A DNA stretch of 27,500 bases from Priapulus caudatus. Its lineage: Eukaryota; Priapulida; Priapulimorpha; Priapulimorphida; Priapulidae. The position numbers and the translations under genes were made by a program. Below are positions 9,701 to 19,466 of this stretch, piece after piece (positions within the stretch are counted from its first letter, which is position 1; the number at the start of each line of letters is the position of its first letter). The stretch is taken from the NCBI RefSeq assembly GCF_000485595.1, contig NW_014577263.1, positions 127,821 through 155,320 of the forward strand. Direction: 5' to 3'. The notes below the pieces were generated by a model. That model did not search any database, was not told the DNA's origin, and saw nothing but the letters and a program-made list of their open reading frames with translations.

Positions 9701-12700
9701 CGTGCCCCGACCTTGACATGGGTGGGTGCTCCCACCTTGACTTGGGTGGTGGCTCGACCTTGGAATAATACACAAATTTCTTTAGGCAAAAGTGCGTTAA
9801 AATTTTACGAGACGCATGTGGTTGTATGGGATTATATCTTGGTAGAGAAGGTCTGATACCAGCTTGCACTGCATGGGTTTCATCTATCTGATGTTTTTCT
9901 CTTCCGTGTTTTTTCGATGACAGGCCTCTACCGGTTGACCGCGGTGCAAGACCAGATGAAGTTATTCGACAAGCTTCGTCAGACGTTCGCCAAACGACTC
10001 TCCCACCAGCTCAACAATCTCATCATCCACCTGGTACACCCTGCCACTGCTGCTGCCACAGCATTCACAGATTTACACATCATCCTGGTTAAATTGACTT
10101 ACACATTCGCTAACACTCTGTAAGGGGCCGTGCTTACGCATGATCATAACCCCGTTCTGCGTTCAGCCTGTGTAAACGATTATGAAGTTGGTTTAAATGA
10201 TCGCGTAGCTAGTGCAGACGATCTGTGAAGACAGTCGTACATCCGTGAGACGACGATTCTACTGTTGGTATAGATTATCGTGCATCCGTGTAGACGATCG
10301 ATCATGCGTCCGTGTAGACGATCGATCATGCATCCGTGTAGACAATCGATCATGCATCGGTGTGTCGATGATCGATCATGCATCGGTGCATCGATGATTG
10401 ATCATGTATCGGTGCATCGATGATCGATCATGCATTGGTGCGTTGATGATTGATCATGCATCGGTGCGTCGATGATTGATCATGTATCGGTGCGTCGATG
10501 ATTGATCATGCATCGGTGCATCGATGATGCGTCGATGATCGATCATGCATCAATGATCGACCATGCATCGATAATCGATCATGCATCGGTGCATCGATGA
10601 TCGATCGTGCATCGGGCATCGATGATCGATCGTGCATCGGTGCATCGATGATCGATCATGCATCAATGATTGATCATGCATCGGTGCATCGATGATTGAT
10701 CATGCATCGGTGCATCAATAATTGATCATGTATCGTGGATCGATGACGATCATGGCATCGGTGACAGCGATGATTGATCATGGCATCGGTGCATCGTGAT
10801 TGATCTTGCATCGGTGCATCGATGTTTCATACATCGATGATGATCATGCATCGGTGCGTTGATGTGTTTTACAGAGCAACGCTCATGAAGTCGCATGCCG
10901 GCTCCCTCACGCTGTCCAACCTCGACACGGTCAAGCTGCCACGACAGCCGCGCATACACGCGCAGCTGCTGCCATACGCCGTGCTCATGAGCTGGCCAGA
11001 CTCGCCGAACCAACAGCTACGCGCAGCTGATGAAGGTAGGGGCGTCAGGAGCCCGCGCGGCGATCCGCCGGGGGGGGGGATATTTTTGATACGTTAATGC
11101 TTTGCACTAATAACTATAATAATACGACGCTGAAGATAATGACATTAGTGACAACAATAACAACAACAACAATAATGACGACGAAGACGACGACAACAGC
11201 AACCGCAAGCAACAACAACAATAATAATAACAACAACAACACTACTACAACAACCATTATAACTGTACACGTACTGCAACTGTAATGGTAAAAAATCGAA
11301 ATCCGTATTGTAGAGATAATTAGTAAAGCTAATATGCTACGAGTGTTTCTCTTTTTCTCCGCATCTCTTGCCGAACTTGAAACATTCTATCGGTGGTTAC
11401 TTAAAGCTTTGTATTTTACAGCTGTATATAACATCGGTGAACAAGATGTACGAGAGAGAGGTGCGGCATTTCATAGAGACGGCCAGGATGAGTCTAGTCG
11501 GGCGCGGAGCGAGAGGGGCACAGTAAGCACCTTCTCGTTTTTATGTATTTATCTTTATTGGTTTTCTTCCTTCTTTTTACTTTATTTAGTTTTTATGCTT
11601 ATTGTTATAATTGTTCTTATTCTCTCTTTATTAGCTTGTTGTTTATGTTTCTTACTCGTATTTTTTTTTTTGGTGTGTTTGGATAGGGTGTTTTGTTTTG
11701 AGGGCGAAGTGATGTTTTGGTGATCTGTGTGGGGGTGAGGTAGCGCTGTAACTATGAGTATTGATTTTCAAAGTCGGGAAGTGTGTTGCGGTGGTTTGTG
11801 GTGTGGTTATTCTGTGGTTATGATAATGAAGAGATGTGTTGCTCTGGAGTGAGTGGGTGAATAGTGGCTTTTCGGTTCGAATATTCTGTAATGTGGGGGT
11901 GTGGTGTTGTTGTATGGGGGTTAGGGTGGTGAGAATGGGTGATTGCTTTGAGGTTGTCGGGGGTGTAGTATGTGTGAGGGTGGTGTTGGGTTGATGTGCT
12001 CTTTGTAGAGACAGCATCGCTGTTGAGGGGGGGTGGGGTGTAGGGGTTAGGGTTGTGATATGTGAGTCTTGTGTGGTCGTGTTTTGTTAGGTGATTGGCC
12101 GGGGTGTTCGGTATATGTGTTGGGCCGCTTCCTCTTCATCAAGGTCTACGGGGTTGGTGGTGGGGTGGGTGGTGGGGGTAGGTGGTTTGGCTAGGTGGGA
12201 GCTAGCGCGTGCCAGGTAGGATGGGATGGGTTTTTGCGGAGTCGCTTCCAGGTTTCACGCGGTTGGTATGGTGGTCGGGGGTGGGGGTATTGGGGGGTGT
12301 ACAGGTGGGGCTTGCGTGGGTCATTAGAGACAGGGGTGAGTTCCTTCGACCCCTTTTCTTCTCTCCCCTGCAGCGGCGGGGCCCCCGGCATCTCGGCGCG
12401 TTTGCGATTTCGCACGTGCGGCTCTTCTCCCGTCGTCCGCCATGCGGTGGCGAGGGTGTTGGGGGATGGGGTCGCGACGGGACCAGGGGAGACAGCCGCG
12501 AGTATCGAGGCCCGCACCGGCGGAGCTCGATAGATCCTCGCCTGAGATGGAAGCCGATGTGCCTCGGGCTGCAGCAGAGTTTGCACTCAGCTGTCGCGAG
12601 GTGTTGGGCGTGTGGGATGAGGGGAGGAGAAACCGCGTGCGCGGCCGGTCGCTCCATTTATGGTATGTGTAGTATATATATTTGATTTTTTATTTATTTA

Positions 12701-15700
12701 TATATTTTATTATTTTTTTATTTTATTTTATTTTTATTTTTATTTATCACAGCAGAGACTGTGAGGAGGATAGTTTGTCACGAAATGTTCTTCACTGAGT
12801 GTCTGCTAGTGTGCATATAAAGTGTGTCAGTGTGTGTGTGCGTGCGTGCGTGCGTGCATGTGCTAGCATCTATGTAACGTTTTTATAACGTGTGTGTGTG
12901 TATGTGTATGCTAGCGTCTATATAAAGTGTGTATAACATGTGCATGTTGACCGCAGCAGCAGGACGTTGGGCCGGACGCCTCTCCCATGAAGAAGGCAGG
13001 AATCACGGACGAGACGCGTAAGCTCATGCTGGAGCTGTTCCCCAACCTGGAGACGGACCTACAGAAGTTTCTGGATGCCGCGTATATGGTCGATGGCTTG
13101 TAAGTGTCATTCTCCTGTCGTCACCATGGGTTTCCTTCTCAATTTATACGTCTGTGAGGTCTCATAGTTGCCGTGTCATCGAGAGAATCCTATGCGTATC
13201 ATTTTACGTATTGTTACTATTTTATCTATACTATACTATACTACACTATATGATCATACTCTCATACTATGCTATATCTATACTATAGTACTTCTTACTA
13301 TAGTAAGTAGAATATCATTTTAAGACCGTCGTTTTAAGAGTTAAGTTGCAAGATAAACTGAGGATGATAAATTTCGCCTTCTGTTAGACGAGTGCAATAT
13401 TTTTTACGAGATTTTCATGTCACGTCTTTGTCATGTTGCGTTCTTGGACATTGACGTGTGTGATGGCCTGGTCATGTTCTGATTGGGTTGCTTGCAGTTT
13501 CTCGCTGTACATGCTGGTGAGAGTCAACCAACACGTCATGTCCACACAGGATTCCGGGTCTTTTCTCGGAAAAGTCCTGGCAGCGTGCCAGCTCCAAACC
13601 AAGCGAAATTTCGACAAATTCATGGTACGTTATTTCGGTTATCTGTGTCAGGAACGCACACCTAGAAACCCAGTTTAGTCATACAATACTTTGCTAGTCA
13701 GGTTTAAAAAACCTCTGATATTTATTTTAGTAGTTAGTACTATGTACTAATAATAAAAAATTGGTTTGTTTTGTCTCAAATCTGGGATTACCGACAATGT
13801 AAGGGAGCTATCTAGTTTTAGCCTGCTGCTGGTATGTCTTTAAACAAACCAGACTGAATAAATGATGTTTATTTCTGCATTAATATGTTTTGTTATTTCA
13901 GAAATCCCAGATTAAGGCAATAGAGGATGCGAAGGTGTCAAAGAAAACTCGCTGTGGCATCGTGTCATTCGTAGCAAATTTTGCGGTAAGTGCGACAGCT
14001 TCCAACATGTTTTTATATTCTATAACAAGTGCTTGTGTGTTACAACCGAGATCTATGTCACCACCATTAACATCTGTTAAAGTTTTTTGTTCACTTTGCA
14101 TCAATACATGGTCACCTTTAAAAGTGAATTCGATAGGACTTATATCCACTGCATATATTTATATCTCGAAGCTACATTGACGTTTCAATTAATGATTTTT
14201 TGAAGAGTTTTGAGTAGTTTGAATGTCATTTATGAGAGTAGATTTAAGAATTTAGACGATCCCCATACATGCGCGTCACTTTGAGGAAAGTGAGCCTCAC
14301 ATATAAAGCCACGGTCTCATTGGCTGGCCATGTTAAAACGCTTAACACTACAAACATAAAGATGCAGATAGATTAGACTTCCACATGAGTAGACAGTCGA
14401 TCGGTTTGTCGTATAACATCTGCCATGTTGTACGAATAACGAACGCTAATATAATGTAATATAATATAATAATGCTAATGTAATATAATGGAGCGCTGCA
14501 TACTCTGCTCAGGATTTCGCAGCGAGAGCCGAGGTGACCTTCAAGGGATCGGACCGACACTCCGACCTTCAGAAGTGGTTCACACAGATCGTGAGGGCCA
14601 TCTTCAGCAACATCGTGAGGATCGCTAAGGAACATCCGAAGACCCCTCAGGAACTAGTGATGTTAGGTGCGTGGTGTCGCCGAAACACAATCTCTTCTTC
14701 TTATATATTTTTTACACATATATATTATTTTTTAATGCTTTTTCTCATTTCAATACGGTTTATGTGATAATTATTTTACAATTGATCAATTTAAATGTCA
14801 TATTATTAAATATGATTGTAGGTTGTGATTGTGATTTAATTAATTTTCTTTTATTAATGTGGTATTAATTCGTTCCAGAAAATTTCCATCACATGTTTTC
14901 AAGTCTATCACGACTGAAAATCGCGAGTCTGGAGAACGAGAGAAAGGAAGCCAAACAATACTACAACGAACAGCTCGCTGCATACGTCACTGCCTACTTA
15001 GGGCGCCCTCTGGAGAAGTTAAATGTAAGCTATGCGTGTTACTACGCGTGTTTGTTGATGTGCCATATATGGCAGCCATGCTACAACGTTGTGTACGTAC
15101 TTTCGTGATGCAACGTACACGTTCACATCGTTAGCACACTCGTTACACATCATTTAAACTGTCGTGGATACAGACTAAAGCTCATAATACATACTAACCT
15201 ATTATCAGCTCTTGATACGGGTAGGTTACCGATAAGTTTTACGCGAGTAAACAGTCTTGCATTTGTTTGATGGTCAATGAGTCTCTATGCATAAGTGAGT
15301 TTCGTGTTTGTTCGATGGTCACAGGCGGGAGTGAGTGAAGCTTCATTTTTCATGTCACTGGCAGAACCTCTTCTATGGGGTTCAGGTGGTAGTGCTGCAT
15401 GGCGTGAACATATTCTCATCGTCACACATCATTTAAATGTCATGGATGCGGAAAAAAGCTAATAATACATACTGATGTACTAATAATGTTAATCCGGTAG
15501 GTTACTGATAAGTTTCCGCAACTCAGCAGTTTCCAGTTTGTTCGATGGTCGTCGAGTCTCTATGCACGATTGGGTTTCACGTTTGTTCGATGATCACAGA
15601 TGCGAGTGAGTGACGCCTGATAATTTCATTCGCTTGCAGAATTTCTTCGACGGGGTTCAGGCGGTGGTTGCGCGCGGGGTGAAGGAGGAGGAGGTTGGGT

Positions 15701-16677
15701 ACCAGCTCGCTTACAACAAGCAGGAGCTGCGGAAGACCCTCAAGGAGTACCCGGGAAAGGAGGTGAAGAAAGGTCTAGACAATCTCTACAGGAAGGTGGA
15801 GAAGCACCTGTGTGAAGAGGAAAACCTCTTGCAGGTATGCTAGCGGCCCTTGAAAAACTCCTCTTTTTAAGCTCTTCTGATCGAAGTAAACTACGGGAAA
15901 ATCTATCTTGTAAAAAATTATAATTACAAAAAAAATCCTCAGTTACATATACATACAATCAAGAGTAGATAATAACACATTGTGTTATTATCTACTCTTG
16001 ATACAATACATTAAATACAATATAATACATACAATACAATATAATACATACAATACAATATCTGTTACAATACATAAAAACTAGTATCCCATCATCTTCT
16101 ATCTTGGCCAGATCTTAAAGATAATATAAAGAAATAGAATAAATAGAATTTAAAAAAATTGTCCATCTTATATTAAAACTACAAAGTGAAATGCAGTATC
16201 CCATCTTCCGTCTCTGCCTCACATCCCTCACCCATCATCTCTTCCCCCCCCCCCCCCGTATTCTCGTCGGTTTTAATCTCGCAGGCATGCGCGACTGAAC
16301 ATCTCTGAACAATTTGTCATCGGAGCAATTTGTGCATATTAAAACCACAAAATAAGACGTAATATCCCATCTTCCATCTTTGCCTCACATCCCTCATTCG
16401 TCTTCTCTCCCGTGTTCTCGTGGGTTTTAATTTTGCGTAGCGACTCGCAGCTGAACTGTCGCCTGCCCCTGTCTAAAAACTGTGCTAAACTATCGTCTGC
16501 CGCTGCCGTCTCTCTCTCGCGCAGGTCGTCTGGCGGTCGATGCAGGAAGAGTTCATCAGGCAGTACAAGCACTTCGAGGACCTGATCACTCGCTGCTACC
16601 CCGGTGCCAACATCACGCTCGACTTCACCATCAACGACATCCTAGACTACTTCTCAAACATCGCGCAGCAGCACTGA
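5661..16677 (+). CDS. EXOC1: Exocyst complex component 1 (Sec3), 20 coding exons
   Basis: EXOC1/Sec3 is a subunit of the octameric exocyst, which tethers secretory vesicles to PI(4,5)P2-rich plasma membrane before SNARE fusion. Exons: 5661-5784, 6043-6173, 6376-6471, 6730-6796, 7065-7135, 7564-7683, 8096-8221, 8532-8633, 9062-9187, 9924-10033, 10875-11035, 11422-11522, 12374-12629, 12957-13099, 13498-13624, 13902-13985, 14513-14666, 14879-15024, 15640-15834, 16525-16677 (TGA). Splice phases agree throughout except at exon 10 (one base short) and exons 11-13, which carry indels here but are intact at 3972-5389. With those versions the exons sum to 853 codons; vertebrate EXOC1 is about 890. The start ATG has A at -3 and G at +4 and opens with MAAIRHSLQ, like vertebrate Sec3. 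The last exon ends [10 protein letters not shown]. Intron 5 is GC-AG. Identification is by close residue-by-residue resemblance along the whole length. Confidence 0.96.
7065..9187 (+). CDS. EXOC1: EXOC1 exons 5-9: linker and coiled-coil region
   Basis: Residues 140-321. Exon 5 (7065-7135) is an Ala/Pro/Asp-rich linker and ends at a GC donor (CAG, then GCAAGT). Exon 6 (7564-7683) encodes [21 protein letters not shown] helix (actual text [19 protein letters not shown]) and ends SVLDG. Exon 7 (8096-8221) has [19 protein letters not shown], exon 8 (8532-8633) [19 protein letters not shown], exon 9 (9062-9187) [18 protein letters not shown] then a Cys-Cys pair. The helical heptad pattern corresponds to the Sec3 coiled-coil segment that packs into the CorEx bundle of the exocyst. 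All junctions are phase 0 from exon 5 onward. Confidence 0.95.
9188..9765. repeat. 24-25-bp minisatellite in EXOC1 intron 9
   Basis: Roughly 23 tandem units of CCTTGACATGGGTGGGTGCC plus CACGA or CCGA start right at the exon 9 donor. Frequent one-base gaps between units may be read error. Long frames of repeated [16 protein letters not shown] text on the minus strand are by-products. Confidence 0.96.
9924..10033 (+). CDS. EXOC1: EXOC1 exon 10, one base short
   Basis: The frame that resembles Sec3 reads [17 protein letters not shown] and then [19 protein letters not shown], matching the human segment around DLRELFARRLASHLNNVF. The acceptor is GATGACAG and the donor GTACAC. Exon 9 ends in phase 0, but here the correct frame starts two bases after the acceptor, so one base is missing. 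A lost G in what should be CAGGGC would restore it. The exon directly follows a minisatellite, so an assembly or read error is likelier than a real mutation. Confidence 0.88.
10233..10866. repeat. Palindrome-rich GATCATGCATCG satellite, copy B
   Basis: Same family as 3664-3958, in EXOC1 intron 10. It starts with a variant unit (CATCCGTGTAGACGATCGAT) at 10233-10360 and then becomes the ATGCATCGGTGCATCGATG form. It directly abuts exon 11, as in copy A. The last 130 bases show many single-base losses relative to the consensus. Confidence 0.92.
11105..11262. repeat. AAC/AAT/GAC microsatellite in intron 11, copy B
   Basis: Counterpart of 4203-4370 in the in-order EXOC1 intron 11, shorter by several small losses. 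Confidence 0.93.
11530..12330. other. GT-rich stretch of doubtful quality in intron 12
   Basis: About 800 bases with long T and G runs. It should correspond to 4640-5150, but resembles it only at both ends (AGCACCTTCTC and CATTAGAGACAGGGGT). The lack of alignment and the homopolymer bias suggest uncorrected read sequence over the 62-bp minisatellite. Confidence 0.6.
12668..12750. repeat. T/A low-complexity tract
   Basis: TATTTATTTT-type sequence in intron 13, immediately after the noisy exon 13 copy. Confidence 0.85.
12815..12912. repeat. (TG)n/(CGTG)n microsatellite
   Basis: TGTGTG and CGTGCGTG runs in EXOC1 intron 13. Confidence 0.85.
12957..14666 (+). CDS. EXOC1: EXOC1 exons 14-17
   Basis: Residues about 521-689. 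Exon 14 (12957-13099) carries [20 protein letters not shown], with a triple NAG acceptor (GCAGCAGCAG). Exon 15 (13498-13624) carries [19 protein letters not shown] and [10 protein letters not shown]. Exon 16 (13902-13985) carries [20 protein letters not shown]. Exon 17 (14513-14666) carries [20 protein letters not shown] then [10 protein letters not shown]. The split Phe codon between exons 14 and 15 (TT then T) gives GFFSLYML, the same length as vertebrate SFNSLYML. These belong to the C-terminal helical-bundle (CATCHR-like) part of Sec3. Confidence 0.95.
14879..16677 (+). CDS. EXOC1: EXOC1 exons 18-20 and stop
   Basis: Residues about 690-853, the best-conserved C-terminal part. Exon 18 (14879-15024): [20 protein letters not shown] and [10 protein letters not shown]. 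Exon 19 (15640-15834): [45 protein letters not shown], nearly the human sequence. Exon 20 (16525-16677): [20 protein letters not shown], then [10 protein letters not shown] and the TGA at 16675-16677. Acceptors are CGTTCCAG, GCTTGCAG and CTCGCGCAG. Intron 18 contains a decayed duplicate of the start of exon 19. Confidence 0.97.
15142..15681 (+). repeat. About 277-bp tandem duplication covering intron 18 end and exon 19 start
   Basis: Unit 1 (15142-15420) and unit 2 (15421-15681) share CACACATCATTTAAA-type starts, TAGGTTACxGATAAGTTT, the TTTGTTCGATGGTC motifs and the acceptor region. Unit 1 ends in a decayed copy of the first 42 bases of exon 19 (15365-15406) behind an intact CACTGGCAG. The duplication therefore copied the 3' part of intron 18 and the exon edge. 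Confidence 0.85.
15958..16002. repeat. Perfect 22-bp inverted repeat, 1-base spacer
   Basis: ATCAAGAGTAGATAATAACA and two more bases (CA) are followed by T and the exact reverse complement. It lies in EXOC1 intron 19. It could extrude as a cruciform, and its ends resemble the terminal repeat of the foldback elements in TAF7. Confidence 0.95.
16003..16076. repeat. ATACAATACA low-complexity array
   Basis: Degenerate tandem AATACAATA units directly after the palindrome. Confidence 0.85.
16158..16450. repeat. About 170-bp tandem duplication in EXOC1 intron 19
   Basis: Copy 1 starts near 16158 and copy 2 near 16328. Both run through ATATTAAAAC-ACAAA, TATCCCATCTTCC, TCTTTGCCTCACATCCCTCA-like text, TTCTCGTSGG and TTTTAAT. 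Copy 1 carries a 15-C homopolymer near 16243-16257 and ends TCTCGCAG, a decoy acceptor about 240 bases before the real one. Confidence 0.8.
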
Positions 16678-16686
16678 GCAGCCAGT

Positions 16687-16932
16687 GGGCGCCACGTGTA
16701 GCTTCGGCGGTACTACGTCAGAGGGAGCCACGTGTAGCAGCGGCGGCGATGCTACGTCAGAGGGAGCCACGTGTAGCGGCGGCGGCGATGCTACGTCAGA
16801 GGGAGCCACGTGTAGCGGCGGTGCTACGTCAGAGGGAGCCACGTGTAGCGGCGGTGCTACGTCAGAGGGAGCCACGTGTAGCGGCGGCGGCGATGCTAAG
16901 TTAGAGGGAGCCACGTGTAGCGGCAGTGCCAA
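16687..16932 (+). repeat. 33/39-bp minisatellite in EXOC1 3' UTR with CACGTG boxes
   Basis: Starting 10 bases after the stop codon, units read GAGGGAGCCACGTGTAGCGG, CGGTGCTACGTCA with optional extra GGC triplets. CACGTG occurs seven times and CTACGTCA five times (a sixth is mutated to CTAAGTTA). Unit lengths differ by multiples of three, so several frames stay open, but no start or function supports coding. Confidence 0.95.
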
Positions 16933-18356
16933 CGTGTATGAGCAGCATTACCCGTAACCACTAGAGAAAGAAATAGCAGCAATTTCTGTGGCAATTTCCA
17001 TGGCAAAAGTCCAGCGACTCTTACCGTTGCAGTAATCTTTCAGTGAAGACATAGATATTTGCTCAGTCGACACGTCACGTAAGCTGCAGGCTTCATCTTT
17101 TTAACTAGACATTGCTTGTATTAGCAAATAACGCTTGCACTGTCCTCTATCCACTCGTTTTCCACGTAGAAAAATTATTACCATTGAGATACTTAGAACC
17201 AGCAGTTAATTAGAAAACAAGGAAATCAATCAACATTATGTGGTAGATAGTGCAGTGAGCAGTGATCATGACGTTTTTAATTAAATACGAGTTGCTTTTA
17301 TCGTTATCAAGAACACATCAATTCGCTATTGATATCCGTGTAGGATCATTATTTTCTTCAGAGTCAATGGACGATAGGTACGCACACGAGTTCCAAATGC
17401 ACGCTGTAAGATTAACATGGCCAATCATTGAACCCAGTAATCGAACGTGTGCACACTGTGTGGCCAATCATCGGAATATGAAACGGCGATCTAATACGTT
17501 ACTTATCGACAATGAAGACACGCGCGCACACCAGCGTTGGTCGCTCACCGTAATCCGCATGCTCACAGGCTGCGTGAGACTTTCATGTGGTAGAGAGCAT
17601 CATTCTAGTTGTCGCGAACGACGTATGTGCACGACTGTGAATTAAATTTTGTTTTGCCACGAGAGACATCTCTATCGCGTGATAGAGGCGGTAACCTTGT
17701 TAATGGCTCCAAGTGATTCATGAGCCTTCATGGCCTGATTTGACTCGTCATGGTTATCAGTACGTACTTGATAGTGTTGAACAAGTGAGAGACTGTTGAT
17801 CACGTGATAAATTAATTCACAACGACGTTTACGGAGGAAAGTGGCTACAATTTATACGTCTGTATATTATCTACGATTATTATTATTATTATGTTTGACA
17901 TTTATATATGCAGAGCGTTTCATTTACCAGATGTAAGTTATTTTGTTGAATGATGGTAATGCTTTTCTTGTGCACAATGAAAGCATAATAAAACTCACTG
18001 TGAATGAAATGGCTTTTTTCTCACGTTATTTATGTACAATTTGCAAGGATAGTAACTGTTATACATGCACCTGCGAACAATATCGAATATACATGATACA
18101 TGCACATTTACATTATAAAGATCACGACTTCTTAACTATTCTGTTCACCATGTCAAATAGAATAACTTCCGTCGTGAACTCAAAATGGTTTACATGATTC
18201 AATGTGAAACGACACAGAAAATTATTTACATGATTCAATGACTCAAAAGACTCCAGAACGTATCTTTAGCCTCCCACGCTCCATATTTACAAGTTAAACC
18301 GGAACTCTCCCACAGGCAAGTGAAGAAGGAATAGCGGCCATGCACGATCCTCATTT
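16933..18356. other. Convergent intergenic region and 3' UTRs
   Basis: Contains the 3' ends of EXOC1 (+) and TAF7 (-), with stop codons 1.68 kb apart. Candidate + polyadenylation hexamers are ATTAAA at 17280-17285 and 17641-17646 and AATAAA at 17987-17992. Open frames at 17262-17645 and 17943-18197 have no recognisable motif. I saw no clear canonical hexamer for TAF7. Confidence 0.5.
17987..17992 (+). terminator. Candidate EXOC1 polyadenylation signal AATAAA
   Basis: Canonical hexamer 1.3 kb after the EXOC1 stop. Two nearer ATTAAA variants are alternatives. Confidence 0.4.
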
Positions 18357-19281
18357 CTACGAGACCCCTCTCAGGAAACTTTCCTCTTCCTCGTTCCTCA
18401 GCATCTCAGATGCCTGATCGTACTGCAAGAGAGGAAGCCAAGATCAGGAAGGCGTTGACATAGACATCGTGGTTACGAGTATCACGCGCCTGAAGTGTAA
18501 TATCTTTTGCATAAAACTTCACTTCGAAAGTTACATTTCAGACTTGATGCTATAACTACTCCTGATGTTTCTGACAACGGTCTCCGGATCAAATGATTGA
18601 TTGATTGATCAATTAATTAATTGAGATATTGATTAATTGACTGATTGATTGATTGAACCAAGAGAAAGGGCTCGAAATAACAAGGTGCATGAAAATGAAA
18701 GAACCGTGCCACGAGTGAAACGCGATACCTCGTCTTGTTTGACCTTCTCTTCCTCCGTAAGCTGCTCTAGAGTCTGCTGGAGCCTTTGCTGCAAGAAAGA
18801 AAAGAAGAGTACGAAAAACTAATCGATCGGATCACATTTGAGCGAATCGAATCAATCGAAAAATCCTCACACTCCTCTGCGGGGAAAGAATTCAAAGGCG
18901 AAAACCATCACCATCAAAGGACCCAGTTTGCGTTCCCTCAACTCATTATCCCGGCCCGGCGACCTCTGTAGAGCGCACCACTCACCCGTAGCGCTTCGTT
19001 GTCAATTGTTTCGATCTGCAGCTGCTGCGCGCGTCGCCGATCCTTCACGCCCACCAGCTGGTGCCCTACGTCGTCCACCCGCTTCTGCAGCTCACTCTCG
19101 CCATCTAGCAAACAAGAGAACGTTGAAACGCGGCGCTATTATCATTTAAATTTAGCACAATTAGCAGCACAATTAAATTTTAAAGTAGCAATTTGCTTTT
19201 TGAATAGGCTAAAATTTTATTTTGTCTGATGAATAGGTACTGTCATGCCCTTATCCAAAAGGAGAGAGGGAAGGGAGCGAA

Positions 19282-19364
<83 letters not shown>

Positions 19365-19434
19365 AGAGAGCAGAACGAGAGCGCGAGATAGAGCTGAAGA
19401 GAGAGAGAGAGAGAGAAGAGAGATAGAGAGAGAT

Positions 19435-19466
<32 letters not shown>

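Larger units (their letters stand above)
10875..12629 (+). pseudogene. EXOC1: In-order EXOC1 exons 11-13, broken by indels
   Basis: Exon 11 (10875-11035) is 161 bases against 162 in the upstream copy: one A is gained near 10888 (CATGAAGTCG for CATGAGTCG), one base is lost in TGGCCAGACTC and one in GAACCAAC. Exon 12 (11422-11522) is identical for most of its length, then loses two bases near its 3' end. Exon 13 (about 12374-12629) is heavily scrambled, and the GT donor seen at 5390 reads AGAAACC here. Taken literally the exons cannot be joined in frame. Their position between exons 10 and 14 is nevertheless the expected one, so I read them as the true locus in low-quality sequence; a decayed duplicate is the alternative. 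Confidence 0.85.

Noticed and set aside
9085..9869. Long minus-strand repeat proteins and a possible CRISPR array
   Set aside because: The units are contiguous without unique spacers and lie in an EXOC1 intron; frames shift between units.
17262..17645. 127-codon + frame
   Set aside because: No recognisable motif; it lies in the 3' flank of EXOC1 and the composition looks non-coding.
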